Shown: one piece after another, positions 20,546 to 29,469 of the stretch | Numbering within the stretch: the stretch's first letter is position 1 | Layout: each line of letters begins with the position of its first letter | Assembly: GCA_003427395.1 (NCBI GenBank) | Contig: BFEA01000106.1 | Span: 3,035,867-3,067,669, forward strand | Direction: 5' to 3' | Length of the DNA stretch: 31,803 nt | DNA from: Chara braunii | Lineage: Eukaryota > Streptophyta > Charophyceae > Charales > Characeae | Program-made: the position numbers and the translations under genes | The notes under the pieces: model-generated | What the model was told of the DNA's origin: nothing | Database searches by the model: none | What the model saw: only the letters and a program-made list of their open reading frames with translations

Positions 20546-21149
20546 GGATGGGCAAAGGCGAATGAAGGTGCCCCGTTAAACAGCTTCATACAGGGCAGGT
20601 GAGTTGGTTCTTGTCATTTTTGTTTTTGTTTTTGTTTTTGATCTTGATTTTTCTTTTTTTTTGTGTTTTTGATTCCGTCCCCCTGAAAATTATGAACGTG
20701 AACAGCTACGCCCGTTCGTAATTGAAAACGGGCAGCAGCTGTTTACTGTTGCCCGAACCTGGCACTGTAGGTGCCTAGGTGCAGGCACACGTTGAAGAGG
20801 GCAGGGGTGGAAAGAGAAGGGGGAGGGAAGATGGGAAAAAAAAGAAGAAGAAAGAAAACGTCGCGGTTCTGGTCGCGACTTCGGGCCAGATGCAGGGATA
20901 GAAGCATCTGGACCCTAATGCGACAGCAGGCTGTTGGGTTCAACAGTTTGCTGGAAATGGCTTGGTACAGCCATTTTGGGCTGCGTCTGGCCGCGGGTGA
21001 CGGCCAGATGCATTACCAGGGCCTGCAACTTGGTTCCCCTAGGGGAACATCAAGATTTCCAGCCCTTTATCTCGTTTGAGATCAAGGGCCAGGCCCTAGT
21101 CCGAGTTTTTGGCGGAGGGCAAGGCTGCTGCCCTCAGCCCTTGGCTGGC

Positions 21150-21157
21150 TATAAAAG
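21150..21157 (+). promoter_or_regulatory. LTR TATA box (TATAAAAG)
   Basis: It lies 31 bp upstream of ATTCATTC, the same spacing class as in the two LTRs at 9190 and 29025. Confidence 0.5.
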
Positions 21158-21482
21158 AAGCCAGCAGCCAGCCAGCCAGCATTCATTCGTGGTTCATGCT
21201 GCTGGCATTCCACCTGAGTGAGTGCTGGCGGTTGGAGGAGAGACTGCTGGCTGGAGTAGGGAGTGAAGAGAGGTGGAGAGTGGAGGTCTACAAGAAGGTT
21301 GAGGTTGGAGGCTGCCATAGCCACCACCTCCGCAAGGAGGGAGAAGGCCGCTAGGGTGGTGCGGCTGCGGCATAGTTGGATGAGACACATGCTGCCATAG
21401 CCACGGGTGTTGGCAACGACAGGCATAATTGGGACAGTGAGGGGGAGATGCTGGACGGCAGCGACAGTTTTGTTGACGTGTT

Positions 21483-21750
21483 GCAGAAGCGCTGCTGAAT
21501 TTTTGCGGCGACAGCGCTCGTTTTTCGACAGTGGTGCGGAAACGCTGCCGAATTTTTGCGGCAACAGCGTTCGTTTTCGGCAGTGCTGCAGAAACACTGG
21601 CGAATTTTTGCGGCGACATCGCCGGACTTGACGACGGCGGTGCGGATACGATGCCGAATTTTTGCGGTGGTGGCACTGGTTTTAACAGTAGTGGTGCGGA
21701 AGCGCTGCTGGTTTTCCACAGCGGTGGCGGCAATATTTTTGCACTAACTA
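21483..21750. repeat. 52-54-bp tandem repeat, about 4.5 copies
   Basis: Units beginning GC(A/G)GAA(A/G)C(G/A)CTG(C)C start at 21483, 21536, 21588, 21642 and 21696, and the first four contain GAATTTTTGCGG. The open frames across it are a by-product of the near-multiple-of-three period. Confidence 0.85.
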
Positions 21751-21760
21751 CATAAAGCGG

Positions 21761-23439
21761 TGACTGGGCATTGGCGCAGGGAAGGTGCCGCTGAAGTGGT
21801 GGTGCGTTTTGAAGTAGTGTGAGCGTGGCGCCGCTGTGGTGGTGACATTGGAGGCGAGTGACGGCGCCATTGAGACGCTGTCAAGATGTTGGGGGTAAAT
21901 GGGAGTAATGTGGCAAGAGGTCGTCACAAGGAAATGATGTGGATTACCTTGCTAACGACTTTGTTGTGATGATCTTCTCATCTAAGGGCATTTTTCTTTA
22001 GGCAAGCGGCACCTGCGGTTTTTAGTCGGGGCCACCTTTGCTTTTTTGCGGCGCGCAGTGCAAGCGGGGGTTTCAATTTGGGACTACCTAGTATTGCGGC
22101 GATAGTGTGGGACCATTCTAGGACCAAGTACAGACAGGTGGTGATCAGACTTGGTAATTGGTGGAAGATTGGATTGGAGATTGAGGTGGCACTGTTCTCG
22201 GTGGGAGGGGTGCCGCTGAGACTGTAGTGGGATCGCGTGGGACTTGAAAGACAGAGCACCCTCCTCGAGGGCTATCTTGCTTTAGTCCTAGTGGGCAGCG
22301 TCTGTGTCTGTGGTGACACCTGAAGGAGGACGTGGATTATCTTTTGTGAACGGCCACAACGTGAGTTGTGCGGCCAATCTCTTTGAAGGGATATTTGGCT
22401 TTGTTGAGTGAGTCATTTCTACTTCACTCAAGGTCAGTTGTGACTCAGTTTCCCTTGCACACTCGTGAGAACCCACACCTTGCATGATCGTGCTTTGAAT
22501 TCAGGGGAAAAGGTAGAGTAAGTGTCTGACGTCATGCGTGTCGGACAGGGGGCTGACTTTGGTCGAGGCAGATGAATCTTTGGGTTGTTTCTTCTGTTGA
22601 TTGTGCATGTAGGTAAAGGATGTATGTGAGAAGGGAACGACATTATGCTTGCTCAAGGGATAGGGGAAACATTTTTCTTCCACACCTTACCTGTCTGCAT
22701 GTCAAAAAAAGAACGTAAAAAAAAAAGAGAGAGGAATTGACGGAAGCCAGGAAAATGAAATTCGTGGAAGATGAAAATGAAGATAAGGGAACAACTTAAG
22801 TACTTTCCCAAGGACCTTCCCGTTCTACCCCGAATGACCCTTCCCCATTATTCCCGTCCAAAAGAGTCTTGCTTTCCTTTCAAACTATTCTTCTTGATTC
22901 GTCCAAGTCAACCCTCAGCGTGGAGGCGTAGAGAAAGTTGATTGCGCCTAAGAATCGAGGCTTCTTCTCTCTAGGAGGCATCTGGGGCGGGGGTTCGTTG
23001 CTTTAAGAGCCGGCCCTGTTATCGACCCAGAATGGACCGTACCACGGGGGAATACTATGTTGTATCGCGGTGGAGCCAGCCCAACTTCTGAGTCTTGAAC
23101 AATGTGTTCGGGCGAGGGGAAGGGGTATTCTAGACCACCTCCTAGAAGGTAGGGTGTCTTGTAACTAAGAGTAGTCACTTTCTCACGCTTTCGAGTAAAG
23201 AGGAGACTGAATTTAGTATCCTTTTGGGTGGCCGTTTTAGGAGCCACCAGCGAATGGGGAACTAGCACCAAAAGAAGCCCAGTTCATGTTTCAAATAGTG
23301 TCAAAAGAAGTGCAAGTAGGCACTACTTTTGCGGTAGGACCATGACACAAGAATCACGGTCCGGGAAGGGAATGAAGATAGAACATGGGAATTGGTATAT
23401 CTAAATTGACCTTGACAAAGTTACCACTTTGTCTTCCAG
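21761..23439. other. No gene recognised
   Basis: Short overlapping frames only (up to 107 codons). A perfect hairpin GACAAAGT-TACC-ACTTTGTC lies at 23414-23433, just before the ATG of the following ORF. CTTTGTCTTCCAG directly before that ATG also resembles a splice acceptor, so part of this interval could be a 5' intron or leader. Confidence 0.45.
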
Positions 23440-24519
23440 ATGTCTGCGGGAGTAGTGATCCTTCGATTGTTTAGCACGCACGACGCGGCGACAAATTGGA
23501 TAGGAGTGCCGACACGATCACGTGCCGGTATGATACGGAAAGGAAGATTGGTGTATAATCCACATGAATTTTTTGCGGAAAGGGATGAGCCGCGGTTTTG
23601 GGATGAGCGCGTGAGGAAACCACCGCGAAGCTATATTTTCTTGATTGAACATGAGCAACATATTGTGCGGTACGATTTTGCGACTCCTAATCCATCACTA
23701 GATTATGGAGACATGAACCTCGTCGTAGTTCACGAAGCAAGTCCAATTATAGAAGACATTCATGAGGTTAGAGGAATGTTTCTCTATAATGCGCTATGGC
23801 TTAATGATCAGCAGGGACCGTTCAGTCTTCTCCATCACGTGAGACGGGTACGGGCCAGTATATTTAGCATTTCTCGCTCCGAGCGTTTTGACGTCATTCC
23901 CTTTGATAATGAGGCTAGCGAAATTTGGGAACGTCTTTTCCAACAGGTGACTCTTTCAGGCATGCAGATGACTAGCGGGCGACGTGATCTCACGCAGGCC
24001 AGATATCTGCTGGTTCGCGACACTACGGACAAGGAGCTCACTCGGCGTGCAGAACGACTTTTATTTGCGCAAGACGGCGTGCCCACTCGATGGGTTGGGC
24101 TTGTTGGAATGCTCGGCAATGGGCAAGGATTTTTCCCTAACTCGCGTGCGGATGTTCGTGCCAACGTGGCCCGACTTCCGGAGGAATTTCATGGATATAC
24201 TTTGTATTTCCATCGCGCGAGTAACCTCCAATGCCTTTCACGAGTCATTGTGAGTATCAAAATTACCCTATCCGGGGAACGCTACAACGTCATCCAGATA
24301 AAGGACACCACAACTGAGCACCTCTTTCGAATGCGACAGCCGTTTCGCGCCATAGTTTGGAAACTGGCCTCACGGATAACTTTTCTCTATGGTACACGAA
24401 AGGTTCGAGTCATGCGAGGTGGGCGCATGGCCTCCTTAACTTTTGACGATAAGGAGCTTGCACGACTCGACCGGATAGAGGTTGAAGCCTGTGAAGGCCA
24501 ATATCTCTATCCTGGCTAG
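23440..24519 (+). CDS. Intact 359-aa protein of unknown family with an internal duplication
   Basis: This is the only long frame in the window that is intact, starts with ATG and reads like a globular protein. It has no signal peptide or obvious membrane helix. Two similar halves are visible: LFSTHDAATNWIGV (about 10-23) resembles LFAQDGVPTRWVGL (about 208-221), and ERFDVIPF...DTTDKEL (148-200) resembles ERYNVIQI...FDDKEL (280-340). Block lengths fit an ancient tandem domain duplication. The second half has a beta-strand-rich pattern vaguely like a ubiquitin-type fold, which is only an impression. The gene is uninterrupted, and a poly(A) tract lies about 75 bp downstream, so it may be a retrocopy. 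A splice-acceptor-like CTTCCAG directly before the ATG leaves a 5' exon possible. Its intactness among fossils suggests recent origin or selection. Confidence 0.65.
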   Translation: MSAGVVILRLFSTHDAATNWIGVPTRSRAGMIRKGRLVYNPHEFFAERDEPRFWDERVRKPPRSYIFLIEHEQHIVRYDFATPNPSLDYGDMNLVVVHEASPIIEDIHEVRGMFLYNALWLNDQQGPFSLLHHVRRVRASIFSISRSERFDVIPFDNEASEIWERLFQQVTLSGMQMTSGRRDLTQARYLLVRDTTDKELTRRAERLLFAQDGVPTRWVGLVGMLGNGQGFFPNSRADVRANVARLPEEFHGYTLYFHRASNLQCLSRVIVSIKITLSGERYNVIQIKDTTTEHLFRMRQPFRAIVWKLASRITFLYGTRKVRVMRGGRMASLTFDDKELARLDRIEVEACEGQYLYPG

Positions 24520-24592
24520 ACGCGCCTTATGAGTCAGGTGCCATGGTGAGTTGTCCTTTTAGTAGGGTCACGCTCATGCGACTCTACAAGGG

Positions 24593-24619
24593 TAATAAAA
24601 AAAAAAAAAAAAAAAAAAA
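24593..24619 (+). repeat. Poly(A) tract following the 359-aa ORF
   Basis: GTAATAAA runs directly into about 20 A, 75-100 bp after the stop codon. This is either a genomic A-run or the tail of a retroposed transcript. No flanking target-site duplication was found by eye. Confidence 0.5.
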
Positions 24620-25609
24620 CAATCTTTCGTAGATGGGTTCAACCAAATGGATAGTATCTGGATTGCCCCAATGGTTGCACTATCATGCTTATGCATTGAG
24701 GGGTAATCACATGCATAGAGACGCGCGTCAGAAGCAAATCGGTGTTGAAAGCGGAGATGTAGTTGAACCGAGAGTTCAAACTTCGGCCAAGAACCAGATC
24801 ACTTGTTGATCTGCATGGTAGCAGTGAAATTTATTTGCAGAAGCTATTCATAGCAAGTTTCAGTAGTCATGATAGGATGCTCCATCCTAGTTTTTTTGGT
24901 CAATTGATAGTCTTTCGTCTTTGGACGGCAATATAAATGTCTCTTCAGTCATATAGGCAGAGAAGAATAACATTGGCAAACCGACTCATCAAGTCAAAGT
25001 TCCGTTCTCTGATAATTTTGATATAAGGTATATGAATTTCGAGTTGTTTTCAGAACGATTGTCAAGGGACTAGGATTATATTTGAGGGTTTCACACTTGG
25101 TTGAGACCGTCCTGGTCGACCAGCGTCTGCTGCGTACTTAGGAGATCAGCACCCTAAGGAACGAACGACGCTCGGGTCCACTTGGCGTTAACCAAGCGTA
25201 TCTATACTACAGCGAACGAGCAAACGCTCTCGGCTGACCTACCTCTGCAATCGCATCTAAAAGTTTTCGCATGTGGGTCAGTAGCTCGGTAGGGTCAGTA
25301 GCTGCCCCCAACCCCAGCTACTCTCACCAAATGACCTGATGCCGAATGTGATGACCAATCGCTGCTTCGGCACAACCAGCATTACTCAGCCGTTCCCTTA
25401 GCATCAATCGCACATCAGACAGTTCTCATCACACTGCAAACACCCAATATACACCGCGTGGCCTTCCTGGCGATACCCCTCACCTCCTGGGTTGCCTTAC
25501 TGGCCTTCACCCTCCTCACTACACACCTCCCACAATCGCTCACTCAGCAGCCGGCGTGCATGTACTACTTAGGCAGAAGACAAGCGCCAGATAAGCGCAC
25601 CGTACCATA
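24620..25609. other. No gene recognised; right part may be leader of the minus-strand LTR element
   Basis: This is AT-rich sequence followed by a GC-richer part with the 12-bp palindrome CTGGTCGACCAG at 25112-25123. If the primer site at 25610-25621 is right, the right part is the untranslated leader or a truncated interior of that element. No Gag or Pol motif is visible. Confidence 0.4.
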
Positions 25610-25621
25610 CCTCCGATACCA
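25610..25621 (-). other. Primer-binding site of a minus-strand LTR element, tRNA-iMet type
   Basis: The minus strand reads TGGTATCGGAGG, matching the first 11 bases of the 10127 site. It is preceded on that strand by CTTGCA and a 3-base spacer. The LTR therefore lies to the right and the interior to the left. Confidence 0.55.
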
Positions 25622-25624
25622 AAT

Positions 25625-26620
25625 TGCAAGGAAAATGAGCGATAGCGAACTTTAGAAACCAAGCAGCATCATACACATGAGCCCACATAGTCGTGACCTC
25701 GAACCAAAAAGCAGAATTGCAACACGAGTCCCACCAAATAAGAGCACAGCAAAAGGTCATAAGTGACAGTGTTCGAACAGTCTCATCATCATCAACAACG
25801 AACCAATGTCGACATCCTATCGGGCGCTCGGCGCCCAGACTACAAATGGCAGATCCTATCTAGCTCCCCGAAGTGCGAGCAGATCTCGACCAATATCGTT
25901 CGCCTCAAGCACCAGGTATGTCTCTCGCATCACTCATAACCTCGATCCCCAAATCATAGATGCCACATGCACCCAAGGACCACCATGCGCCCCACCCAGC
26001 TTACAGCAGCGCAGCTCGGCTATGGCTGCCTGCTCATCCTGCTCGCCCGTGAGTGCGTGAGCGCTGGCCAGCGTTAGCGAAGCAGCGCTTGCGCAGCATG
26101 CAGCCAGTGCCCGAATGCCGAATGCGTGGGCAGGCCCTTTCCTAAATGGAAGTGGCCTGCTTGCTTGTGAGCAGCCTGGCTGCGCTGGGCCCCTGCCCAG
26201 AAACTTCCGGTAGGCCCAGAGAGGCTGAACCCCAGTCCAAACGAATCAGGCCCTGGGCCTGTGGTGGTTGCCCTTGTTTAACTGCCCGCGGCCTGTGTTC
26301 GGCCCATGTTGCGAATCTGGCCCAGGGCCTGCCTTGGTTACATTCGAAAGAGGCAGCCTGGGCCTAGGCGCTTCCAACTGGCGCTGTGCAACTGCCTGAA
26401 ATTACCCAGTTGCATGGTGACCCCAAAAATGGGGCTGTAGGCCCTGGGTCGAGCCTGCCTTCACTTAGGGCGGCCGACTGTACAGAAAATAGGGCCCAGC
26501 AGGGCAGATCAAGGCCTTGTGCCTCGCGAAGTACCCATGCGGACCCTTTGAGACGGAAGAAGTCTACACTCCCTCTTAGGCCTCAATTGCAATGCTGGTG
26601 AATATCCAGCATTGGTTTTG
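25625..26620 (-). mobile_element. Minus-strand LTR (outer end uncertain)
   Basis: It ends in TTGCA next to the primer site at 25610. Reading inward on the minus strand from the right there is a GGGCC/CAGG-rich part with palindromes (for example CAGGCCC-T-GGGCCTG at 26247-26261). A GCATTCGGCATTCGGGC motif resembling the CATTCATTC start of other LTRs lies at about 26108-26124. It is followed by CATGCTGCGCAAGCGCTGC and then GCCATAGC at 26019-26026. This parallels the LTRs at 20750 and 9190. A TATA box is not preserved. The U3 limit is not visible. Confidence 0.5.
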
Positions 26621-26832
26621 GCTATGGGCAGGCATGTGCCGGTGCATGCTGGCCATGCTAGTTCTGTCCTTTCAAGCATCAACGCGCTATTGATGTGCTT
26701 CAACCCCACTGGGCGTGAGGGTGAAGATATGCACAAATATGATAATATGCTATCTGCACATGCACAACATGGCAGCCGTACAAACATACTACAACTGGAT
26801 CAGGAAAATCCAGACAGTTGCCTTCAATTAGA

Positions 26833-27014
26833 GTGGATATTCCATAATTGGCAGTAATTGCCACTAATGGGGACTACCTCCCCAGGATATTTGCTTAAAA
26901 GCATGGCTACGATCCGGACCACCGAACAGGGATCCGGACCGTCCATGGTCCGGGGGCCGGGGTCTGGGTCCGGATCTCGGTCTGGATCTCGGTCCGGATC
27001 TCGATCCGGATGTG
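26833..27014. repeat. TCCGG-rich repeat module with 12-bp minisatellite
   Basis: GGTC(C/T)GGATCTC repeats at a 12-bp period from about 26967 to 27014. Upstream are two GATCCGGACC words and the hairpin CCGGACC-GTCCAT-GGTCCGG (about 26936-26955). The adjacent ATTTGCTTAAAAGCATGGCTACG is, inverted, similar to TAGCTATGCTTAAAAGACA at 28387-28405. TGGATATTCCATAATTG at 26834 recurs at 28634. The module thus belongs to the dispersed family at 28.2-28.9 kb. Confidence 0.55.
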
Positions 27015-27267
27015 TGGGCCCCAGCCCAACGGGCAAAATTGTTTTGGGTGGTCCAGGGCGTTTGTTCACGCCCTGGGCCGCCCCCAAAAAATGGTGCCTG
27101 ATTTTTTATCCCCCTCGCCAACGATCCGGAAGGCCCAGAAAGTCTACCAGGGGTTTGGTAACTTTGGTTTTGTTTCCTACCTGTGTCGAAAGTGTGCGGT
27201 GCACCCGGAGCAGTGCGATGGTCACGATGCGCAAAAAAAACAAAAGAAGTCGCTGTTATGTGTGAGA

Positions 27268-27268
27268 A

Positions 27269-27346
<78 letters not shown>
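27268..27346. repeat. GA microsatellite
   Basis: An uninterrupted GA dinucleotide run of roughly 75 bases. It creates artificial Arg-Glu and Leu-Ser open frames. Confidence 0.95.
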
Positions 27347-27347
<1 letters not shown>

Positions 27348-28019
27348 AAATATCTCCTTATAATTAATTAGAAAACCCCTGCGGGTTACCCGAGAGGCCC
27401 CTGCAAATAATTAGCAAGGGCCTTCTCACCATGAACTAAGTACTGCTCATAGCCATGCTAAGGTCATGGCACGCCAAGTATATATGCTGTGGATTCACAT
27501 TAAAGTCCGTGTTTCAGCAGTTATGGGACCACTGAGCACGCGAGTTTCTAGGCAGTAGCAGGCCAACTCACCACGTGCTTTTCAGGGCTTCCCTCCACTA
27601 CTCACCAAATGTGCAAAACTAGAATGAATCTTCTGCTAGAACATGGAACCATACGCCGCCATATGTTTTGTCTTTTGTGCAAGTAGTGACGAGTGGAGCA
27701 ANAGAACATGGAACCATACGCCGCCATATGTTTTGTCTTTTGTGCAAGTAGTGACGAGTGGAGCAAGGCCCTTAGGGCTGCTGCTCGTAGGAAAACGAAA
27801 CAAAAGAAAAGAGAGCTACGGTAGCAAGTAGTTGTAACTTGTGACCCATAACTGCTAGAAAGCAGACCTGACTTCGGATCCAGAACATATATCGCTGGCC
27901 TGCTCCACTCTCACACGAAATTTGCCGAATGTCTCTTGAGATATTGGATCCTTTCAGATGCACTGCTGGGGTCCATCGGGAAAAAGACTATTCAATAAGG
28001 AATACGTGGGCCCAATTTT
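27347..28019. other. No gene recognised; contains a single-N assembly join
   Basis: Two identical 64-bp copies (27638-27701 and 27703-27766) flank a single N at 27702, as expected from overlapping contig ends that were not merged. Otherwise only short frames are present. Confidence 0.6.
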
Positions 28020-28126
28020 TTTTCTTTTGTACTCCTCTGTCGTCCACCTCCTCTCTTCTTGTCTTCCTCCTCCTCGTCTCCTCCCCCTCCTCCTCCTCCT
28101 CCTTTTTGGTTTTTTTTTTTTTTTTT
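28020..28126. repeat. CT-rich tract ending in a 17-T run
   Basis: The T-run at 28110-28126 directly abuts the 3' end of the minus-strand U6-derived copy, so on that strand it is a poly(A) tail following the U6 end. Confidence 0.7.
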
Positions 28127-28184
28127 GGTCCACTTCCCCATTGATGTGTGTCATCTTGGCGCAGGGGCCATGCTAATCTTGCCC
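28127..28184 (-). pseudogene. U6 snRNA-derived copy with poly(A) tail, 5'-truncated
   Basis: The minus strand reads CAAGATTAGCATGGCCCCTGCG...GATGACACACAT...GTGGACC, then about 17 A. This corresponds to U6 from the AGATTAGC region to its GGTCC 3' end. The added A-tail indicates retroposition. It abuts the plus-strand copy at 28181. Confidence 0.75.
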
Positions 28185-28264
28185 TTGGGACATTCATTAA
28201 CATTGGAAGGAGAAGATTAGCACGGCCCCTGCACATGGATGACACGCTTTAACTGAGAAGTTGG
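28181..28264 (+). pseudogene. U6 snRNA-derived copy, near full length
   Basis: The sequence runs CCCTTGGGACAT, ATTGGAA, then GAGAAGATTAGCACGGCCCCTGC, GGATGACACGC and GAGAAGTTGG, following U6 from its 5' stem-loop to near the 3' end. CGATACA is deleted just before the GAGAAG box, which removes part of the ACAGAGA recognition element, so it cannot act as U6. It shares the TGCACATGG variant with the 28675 copy. Confidence 0.75.
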
Positions 28265-28400
28265 AAGAGTAGAGGTGGATCCGGACCGGTCGGGAAATTC
28301 CGGAATATTCCGGTTTTCCGGAAGTCTGGATGGGCGCGGAAGGTCCGGGGTCCGGGGTCCGGAATTGGTCCGGGGTCCGGTCCAGCGTAGCTATGCTTAA
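28265..28400. repeat. TCCGG/GGGGTCC-rich spacer
   Basis: Repeated TTCCGGAA, TTCCGG and GGTCCGGGGTCC words lie between the U6-derived unit and the TATGCTTAAAAGACA block. It is related to the 26.9-kb TCCGG repeats. Confidence 0.6.
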
Positions 28401-28505
28401 AAGACAAACCTGGCTAGGCAGTTCGGTGTTATCTACCCCCTTGGGAACATCTGTCTTCTCAATGGAACCCTGGCCATGGCTGGAATTTTCTTCCATTGGC
28501 GACTA
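28388..28505 (+). repeat. Dispersed block downstream of U6 copy, copy 1
   Basis: The block starting GCTTAAAAGACAAACCTGG and including CAGTT..GTT.T..A.CCCCCTTGGGAA and GGCTGGAATTTTCTTC aligns with 28805-28917. The two blocks occupy the same position relative to their U6-derived units. Confidence 0.6.
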
Positions 28506-28674
28506 TATTACTATATTCCCTGATACACATTAATTGGAACTTCATTCCTCCCCTGAAGCTTGCAAAAGAAAAAAACCTGCCCACCGTCCATGCCCCTGTG
28601 AACGTTCATTTTCTCAACTGATCCGTTGGGGATGGATATTCCATAATTGCAGTTAATTAGAGCTTTCAACTTCA

Positions 28675-28761
28675 GTCCTTTGTGACATCTGTTGGAACGA
28701 TACAGAGAAGACTAGCATGGCCCCTGCACATGGATGACACGCATACACCCAAAATTGGTCC
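28675..28761 (+). pseudogene. U6 snRNA-derived copy followed by an A-rich tail
   Basis: The sequence runs GTCCTTTGTGACATC, TTGGAACGATACAGAGAAG, AGCATGGCCCCTGC, GGATGACACGCAT and ends TTGGTCC, matching U6 nearly end to end. It lacks only about 7 bases after GACATC and carries scattered changes. The ACAGAGA box is intact. Instead of a T-run the 3' end is followed by 12 A, G and 9 A, the hallmark of a retroposed RNA. No plant U6 upstream element is visible. Confidence 0.8.
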
Positions 28762-28804
28762 AAAAAAAAAAAAGAAAAAAAAACAAATTCACCTGACCAC
28801 GATG

Positions 28805-28917
28805 TTTGCTCAAAAGACAGACCTGTCTGGGCAGTTTGTTGTTTTCCATCCCCCTGGGAATGTCTTCCCAACAGAGCACTTGGGAATGACTGGAATTAAC
28901 TTCTGGCAGCTTTTTAA
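28805..28917 (+). repeat. Dispersed block downstream of U6 copy, copy 2
   Basis: It starts GCTCAAAAGACAGACCTG and is roughly three-quarters identical to 28388-28505. Repetition of both the U6 part and this block indicates a composite repeat unit rather than isolated pseudogenes. Confidence 0.6.
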
Positions 28918-29469
28918 GCCTATGGCAATCAGGAATAAGATGAAATGAAGTTCCCCAACCAATAGCAACTGGGAAACATGACCTGACCAGCCTAAGAGCG
29001 AACACATTCACATCCAAATACTTCTGAAACGGCTTTCTCCTTTACAGTAGCAGATGCAGTTCCCAGGGCTCGATCCCTAGACCTCACCCTCACCCTGTGC
29101 ACAGTATTAGTTGACCCGTGTGAGCTTGAACGTGCAACCTGTGTCTTGAAAGTCGTCTGTTTGCTTGCTGTAGGTAGTGTGGTCGTCGGGTCTCAAACAG
29201 TAGGTCTGTAGACTAGAAGTCTTAGCAGTGGTAGGAATCGTAGCTGCTACAGTGCCGAAAGGTCAAGGTCGTAGCTGCTACAGTACCGAAAGGTCAAGTC
29301 CACAGCCTTCCGGAAGAACCGGAAGTGGCCTTTCGCGGAGTCCTAGGCTACAGTCCATAGGCAAGTGGGCAAGTGGGCAGTCTCAACCAGCCCAGTCAGT
29401 GGTCGCACCTTGTCAAGTCAGCAAGTACCATGTGGGACTGTGTGCACCCTGCCTGGCCCAGGGTCCAAG

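Larger units (their letters stand above)
20750..21760 (+). mobile_element. LTR-like promoter region of a second family (boundaries uncertain)
   Basis: A GGCC/CCAGG-rich upstream part contains several stem-loops: GGGCCAGATGC...GCATCTGGACCC at about 20886-20918, CTGGCC...GGCCAG near 20988-21007, and the 16-bp palindrome GTTCCCCTAGGGGAAC at 21033-21048. A TATAAAAG box follows at 21150 with ATTCATTC at 21181, then GCCATAGC at 21314 and 21394 and 53-bp tandem repeats. The order matches the U3-R-U5 order of the LTRs at 9190 and 29025, although the U3 sequences differ. No primer-binding site was found, so this may be a solo or truncated LTR. Confidence 0.5.

Noticed and set aside
21531-21755. Repetitive ORFs across 21.2-21.75 kb on both strands
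   Set aside because: Artefacts of the 53-bp tandem repeat, whose near-multiple-of-three period keeps frames open.
28675-28761. Functional U6 snRNA gene
   Set aside because: No plant U6 upstream element was found, the 3' T-run is replaced by an A-rich tail, and several changes fall in conserved positions.
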